Below, piece after piece: positions 36,418 to 39,794 of a stretch of 39,794 bases of DNA. This DNA is from Candidatus Mediterraneibacter avicola. GTDB taxonomy: Bacteria; Bacillota; Clostridia; Lachnospirales; Lachnospiraceae. The stretch is taken from the NCBI GenBank assembly GCA_019115385.1, contig DXDR01000002.1:1-39794 (forward strand), read 5' to 3'. Both the position numbers and the translations under genes were made by a program. Every line of letters starts with the position of its first letter. Position 1 is the first letter of the stretch. Under the pieces are notes generated by a model that was not told the origin of the DNA, made no database searches, and was given only the letters and a program-made list of their open reading frames with translations.

Positions 36418-38814
36418 TTATGCCAGTCCGTGCTCTTCCAGCCATACCATCCAGGTGTTCTTCCCTTCCTGCATTTTCCGTGCCCGCACAGTGAACTCCA
36501 GGATCGTAAGTCCTGTAAATACGAGGAACAGGATCAGCAGGAAAATGAGGCAGCCCCGGATACTTCCCCCGCCGCTTATGGCGCTGCGGAACGCTTTCAC
36601 CGTATAGGTAAACGGTACCCAGCCGTGAAGATACGGCACAAATGATCCTGACAGTTCATAAGGGTATGTCCCCACGGAACCTGCCAGCTGGATCACCATG
36701 AAGATCAGCATCAGGAAGCTTCCAACGCGCCCCAGCAGGCTGGTGAAGAAGTACATCACCGACATGAATGCAAGGGACGCCGCGCACGCTGTCAGGACTG
36801 TCTTTCCCATTTCCACAGGTATAAAACCATCGAATATATGCAGTGCGCCGATCATAACTACTGCCTGGAGCACTGCCGTCAGATAGAGCACAGACGCCTT
36901 GCTGATCCACCAGCGGAAACCGGATTTCATCTGCCCGGCAAAACTGGTCAGCGGATACATCAGACTGAACGCGATACAGCCGACCCACAAGCCTACGGAC
37001 ATCATATACGGCGCCATAGCATGGCCGTTGTCGGCCACCTCCGTAATCTGTGTCTCTTCCGCATCTATCGGTGCGGCAAACATATCCGCCGCCTGATCCG
37101 ATGTGTTCGTCTCCAGGATCTGCTCCGCTCCGCTTCCCAGTTCCTTTGACAGCGTCTCCGCGCCTTCCGAAACCTGCCTGATCCCATCGCCTAGTTCTCC
37201 GCTGCCGTCAACGAGTTGTCCCGCACCGCTGCTGATCTGGCCGGCTCCATCTGTTAGTTTCGCCGCGCCTTCCGTCAACGATTTGCTGTTCGAGGTAAGC
37301 TGCCCGGTTCCAGAGACAAGCGTATCCGTTCCATCTTTCAGCTTCGCGCTTCCCTGTGCCAGCTCTCCCAGACCGCTGTCCAGATCCGCAGCTCCTTTCC
37401 GGAGCGCCGATGTTCCCTGCTTCTGAAGCTGATCCGCCCCTGATGCAGCATTGGAAATTCCACCCGCCAGCGCCGGCGCCTGTTCCGCCAATGCGGAAGT
37501 GCCGGTCTGAAGCCGCCCTATCCCGTTCTTAAGGGAATCTGCACCACTCTGTACCGCGGAAATGCCGTTCTGAAGATCCGGGATCTCCGCTGCAATCTGC
37601 GCGCTCCCGTCCGCCGCTTCATCGACACCATATGTGTAGGCGGAAACACTTGCAGAAAATGTGTCCGCCTGCTGCTGAACTGCCGCGATCTGTGCCCGCA
37701 CTTCCTCCGGCACGCCTTCCTCTCCGGCGAGTGCCGAAAGCGCCTGACTGATCCCGGCCGCCCCGTCGCGCAGCGACTGGGAACTGGAAGCAGCAGACTG
37801 CAGGCCGGAACTAAGCGCATCAGCACCGGTCTTCAGGCCGGCCGCCCCTTCAGACAGAGATGCAATCCCGTCCGAGAGCTGCTGCGCGCTGTCACCTAAT
37901 GAAGCCGCGCCGTCATTCAGCGCATCCGCCGCATCGGGAAGGGCCGCCGCCTCCGCATTCAGTTCGGACAGTCCGGCATTGAGCATAGTCATGTTATCAT
38001 CTACATCCGCCGCGCCAGCTGCCAGATCAGCACCTCCTTTCTGCGCACCATTTACACCACTGTCCAGTGCATTTGCACCGCTTTGCAGCTCTTCTGCCCC
38101 TGCTGCAACCGCACTGGCTCCGTCTGTATACCGGCCAATCCCCACTTCCAGCTCCCGGCTTCCGTCCACAAATACTAAGGCACTGTCTGAAAGGGCCTGC
38201 AGATTGTCGGTAATCGTCTGATTTCCGTCGGCCAGCTGATCCGTTCCGGTTTTCAGTTCACCCGAACCATCCGCCGCTTCCTGCATTCCGTCACCCAATT
38301 CCGCAAGCCTGCCGAACAGAACTTCTGTATACGTTTTTGTAACCTCTTCCCGTACCGAGCTCTCCAGTTCTTTCATCGCTGTCTCGCTCATCTTGGACGC
38401 AATGTAGTTCGTTCCCGGATTCGTTTCATAAGCCAGCGTCATCTTCTCCGGATGCGCGTCTGTCAGCGTTGAGGCATGGGCCGAAAAGTCCTCCGGTATG
38501 GTGATAACCATATAGTACGTGCCGTCCTCAAGGCCCTTCCGCGCCTCCGTCTCTGACGGAAACTGAAAGTCCAGAGAATCGTTCTTTTTCAGTTCCTCCA
38601 TCAACGTTCCGCCAATGTCCAGCTTCTGATCTTCATAGGTGACCGGCACGTCATGGTTGATGACCGCCACCGGAAGTTTATCGATATTCCCGTATGGATC
38701 CCACATGGATCCAAGGAAAAGTGTGGTATAGATTGTCGGGATCGCGATGACCGCTACTGTAACAATCAGTAAAATCTTATTTTTGAACAGCCTGTGCCAT
38801 TCCTGTCTCAGCAT
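36418..38814 (-). CDS. YhgE/Pip-family membrane protein
   Basis: A 798-residue protein with the full YhgE/Pip layout. A membrane helix near the N-terminus (about 13-33) is followed by an extracytoplasmic domain (PVAVINHDVPVTYEDQKL, TYYMVITIPEDFS). A long region (about 165-575) then shows many LxxG-spaced heptad repeats such as LADGNQTI, LQSGANAL, LSDGIASL and LKDGTDTL. About five membrane helices end the protein. Relatives include the lactococcal phage infection protein Pip and type VII secretion-associated EsaA-like proteins; the role here is unknown. AAGGGG lies 10 bases before the ATG. Its stop lies 12 bases from the left tRNA repeat, so it fills the element tightly. Confidence 0.92.
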   Translation of the reverse strand: MLRQEWHRLFKNKILLIVTVAVIAIPTIYTTLFLGSMWDPYGNIDKLPVAVINHDVPVTYEDQKLDIGGTLMEELKKNDSLDFQFPSETEARKGLEDGTYYMVITIPEDFSAHASTLTDAHPEKMTLAYETNPGTNYIASKMSETAMKELESSVREEVTKTYTEVLFGRLAELGDGMQEAADGSGELKTGTDQLADGNQTITDNLQALSDSALVFVDGSRELEVGIGRYTDGASAVAAGAEELQSGANALDSGVNGAQKGGADLAAGAADVDDNMTMLNAGLSELNAEAAALPDAADALNDGAASLGDSAQQLSDGIASLSEGAAGLKTGADALSSGLQSAASSSQSLRDGAAGISQALSALAGEEGVPEEVRAQIAAVQQQADTFSASVSAYTYGVDEAADGSAQIAAEIPDLQNGISAVQSGADSLKNGIGRLQTGTSALAEQAPALAGGISNAASGADQLQKQGTSALRKGAADLDSGLGELAQGSAKLKDGTDTLVSGTGQLTSNSKSLTEGAAKLTDGAGQISSGAGQLVDGSGELGDGIRQVSEGAETLSKELGSGAEQILETNTSDQAADMFAAPIDAEETQITEVADNGHAMAPYMMSVGLWVGCIAFSLMYPLTSFAGQMKSGFRWWISKASVLYLTAVLQAVVMIGALHIFDGFIPVEMGKTVLTACAASLAFMSVMYFFTSLLGRVGSFLMLIFMVIQLAGSVGTYPYELSGSFVPYLHGWVPFTYTVKAFRSAISGGGSIRGCLIFLLILFLVFTGLTILEFTVRARKMQEGKNTWMVWLEEHGLA

Positions 38815-38848
38815 TGTCTACTGTCCCCTTTCTTTTTGCAACATTAAT

Positions 38849-38860
38849 TCTATTAATAGA
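38849..38860. promoter_or_regulatory. Candidate TetR operator palindrome
   Basis: TCTATTAATAGA is a perfect 12-base palindrome between the yhgE -10 box and start codon. Its position suits repression of yhgE by the divergent TetR protein. Confidence 0.4.
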
Positions 38861-38867
38861 TATCGTG

Positions 38868-38896
38868 TTGATTTTTTAAGCATCCTGAATTATAGT
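38868..38896 (+). promoter_or_regulatory. Promoter of the TetR gene
   Basis: TTGATT (38868-38873), a 17-base spacer and TATAGT (38891-38896) point to tetR, leaving a leader of about 95 bases. Confidence 0.6.
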
Positions 38897-38917
38897 AAAA
38901 TCATAAAAAAGATACAA
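38889..38917 (-). promoter_or_regulatory. Promoter of the yhgE gene
   Basis: On the minus strand TTGTAT (38912-38917), a 17-base spacer and TATAAT (38889-38894). The -10 boxes of this and the tetR promoter overlap, so the two probably exclude each other. Confidence 0.65.
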
Positions 38918-38937
38918 CCATTAATCTAACACTGCTC

Positions 38938-38961
38938 TGTCTGTTAATGGATAATCAGACA
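38938..38961. promoter_or_regulatory. Second candidate operator upstream of tetR
   Basis: TGTCTG (38938-38943) and CAGACA (38956-38961) are inverted 6-base arms separated by 12 bases in the tetR leader. Confidence 0.35.
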
Positions 38962-38998
38962 ATGTGGTGTCTATTATTTTTAAAGGAGGGAATGTTTC

Positions 38999-39592
38999 AT
39001 GTCAAAAAATATGGACCGGCGGGTTCGCAAGACAAGAGCCCAGCTCCGTCAGGGACTGGCCGAACTTCTGAAAGAAAAGAGTTTAAAAGAGATCACGGTC
39101 AAAGAACTCGTAGAAAAAGTGGACATCAACCGTTCCACTTTCTATCTGCACTATGCGGATATCTATGACATGATGGAAAAGATTGAAAACGAACTGACCG
39201 GAGACATCGAAGATCTGATCCATACCCATCCGGTAAGTCCGTTCAACGAAGACAGCTTTCCGTTCATCGAGGATATTTTTTCCATCCTCGCGGAAAACCG
39301 GGATATCTGCGCCGCTCTCCTGGGTCCCAACGGTGATATCTCTTTTCTGCACCGGATTGAGAATATCCTCTCCGAGCACAGCCTGAACGCCCTGAAAGAA
39401 ACATTTCCGGAGAAAATGGATGATCTGACATACTACTACGCCTTCTGTCTCTCCGGCTGTATCGGCCTGGTCAAGGCCTGGCTGTCAGATGGATCTTCCG
39501 TAAGTCCCCAGCATATGGCCGAACTTACATTTAAGCTCATCATGAACGCACTGAGGGGGTTCTATCCAGACTTTTCCGTAAGACATTCCTGA
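38999..39592 (+). CDS. TetR/AcrR-family transcriptional regulator
   Basis: A 197-residue regulator. The N-terminal helix-turn-helix domain (about 10-60) reads LKEITVKELVEKVDINRSTFYLHYADIYDM. The C-terminal ligand domain has the pattern of the TetR_C_8-like group (ILAENRDICAALLG, YYYAFCLSGCIGLVKAWL), which often accompanies YhgE genes. GGAGGG lies 8 bases before the ATG. It is divergent from yhgE with overlapping promoters, so control of yhgE and itself is likely. Confidence 0.9.
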   Translation: MSKNMDRRVRKTRAQLRQGLAELLKEKSLKEITVKELVEKVDINRSTFYLHYADIYDMMEKIENELTGDIEDLIHTHPVSPFNEDSFPFIEDIFSILAENRDICAALLGPNGDISFLHRIENILSEHSLNALKETFPEKMDDLTYYYAFCLSGCIGLVKAWLSDGSSVSPQHMAELTFKLIMNALRGFYPDFSVRHS

Positions 39593-39686
39593 TATTTACG
39601 GGGAAAATCTTCTCTGCGCTCTTTCTCTGCTTCCATTCGCAGCGCACACTTCGATTCCGCGCTCCGCGCTGCTCATTGCTTCACGC

Positions 39687-39710
39687 AAAAAAACCGCCGT
39701 CCCCGCGGCT
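39687..39710 (-). terminator. Terminator of tRNA-Lys
   Basis: On the minus strand AGCCGC (39705-39710) pairs with GCGGTT (39692-39697) and runs into T residues down to 39687. It lies 32 bases past the tRNA 3' end. Confidence 0.7.
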
Positions 39711-39783
39711 CGCAATGTCCGCAAAAACAGCGATTTCTAAGTGCGCGATCAGGGGTTCGAACCCTGGACACCCTGATTAAGAG
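39687..39783 (-). repeat. Right direct repeat: 3' part of tRNA-Lys plus terminator
   Basis: This copy matches 36309-36405 at 94 of 97 positions. Identity to the left copy stops at 39783, the first base of the anticodon loop, whereas the tRNA here continues with GTCAGGTGCTCT to the window edge. Confidence 0.9.
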
Positions 39784-39794
39784 TCAGGTGCTCT
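39742..39794 (-). tRNA. tRNA-Lys (anticodon CTT), 5' part outside the window
   Basis: Reading the minus strand, the anticodon stem CCTGA/TCAGG encloses the loop CTCTTAA, giving anticodon CTT. The T arm is CAGGG-TTCGAAC-CCCTG, followed by the 3' acceptor strand ATCGCGC and discriminator A at 39742. CCA is not encoded. The acceptor 5' strand and most of the D arm lie beyond 39794. Confidence 0.9.

Larger units (their letters stand above)
36309..39783. mobile_element. 3.38-kb YhgE/TetR unit bounded by tRNA-Lys direct repeats
   Basis: The segments 36309-36405 and 39687-39783 are 97-base direct repeats with three mismatches, offset by 3378 bases. Each runs from the first base of the tRNA-Lys anticodon loop through the tRNA 3' end and its terminator. 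The right copy belongs to a tRNA gene that continues off the window; the left copy is only a 3' fragment. This is the geometry left by integration at a tRNA 3' end. Only yhgE and tetR lie between, so any recombinase must be absent, lost or supplied in trans. Confidence 0.6.

Noticed and set aside
36418-38814. Repeated motifs in yhgE as DNA tandem repeats or a CRISPR-like array
   Set aside because: The repetition is at protein level (LxxG heptads) with diverged DNA; there are no regularly spaced identical repeats.

Overview
The window looks like part of the chromosome of a Lachnospiraceae (Clostridium cluster XIVa, Bacillota) gut anaerobe. The evidence is consistent similarity to that group's proteins, strong AAGGAGG-type ribosome sites, textbook sigma-A promoters (TTGACA-17-TATAAT type), a single-copy F-type ATPase operon and GC-rich coding sequence. 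A genus cannot be assigned from the sequence alone.

Layout, left to right. (1) 1-4630 is an AT-rich accessory block on the minus strand. It holds a truncated-by-window RhuM-family gene, a 1247-residue nuclease/STAND NTPase fusion that resembles anti-phage (Avs-like) proteins, and an AT-rich 3' extension of the rlmCD (rumA) gene. The composition break falls inside rlmCD, just where the ordinary enzyme should end, so rlmCD is the likely insertion site of the block. (2) 4630-13323 is core: rlmCD, the exoribonuclease yhaM, a membrane-anchored HtrA-like protein that has lost catalytic residues, divergent mutS2, then a two-component system. (3) 13423-19730 is the complete ATP synthase operon atpBEFHAGDC on the minus strand, with a strong promoter and a terminator-like hairpin in its leader. 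(4) 20343-27422 has two integral membrane proteins, a YgjP-like metalloprotease, then maf, an M20 amidohydrolase, a decayed MutS-related gene and brnQ on the minus strand. (5) 27630-35479 is a plus-strand run: mtnA, a BMP-type nucleoside ABC transporter (lipoprotein, ATPase, two permeases), a cupin and a Gfo/Idh/MocA dehydrogenase. This reads as a nucleoside uptake and salvage locus. (6) 35480-36405 has structured non-coding DNA and one unknown 80-residue gene. (7) 36406-39783 is a compact 3.38-kb unit carrying only a YhgE/Pip membrane protein and a divergent TetR regulator. It is bounded by 97-bp direct repeats made of the 3' half of tRNA-Lys(CTT) plus its terminator.

The two most notable structures are the candidate defence block at the rlmCD 3' end and the tRNA-Lys-bounded YhgE/TetR unit, which has attL/attR-like geometry but no integrase in view. 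No CRISPR array, rRNA or transposase gene was seen.
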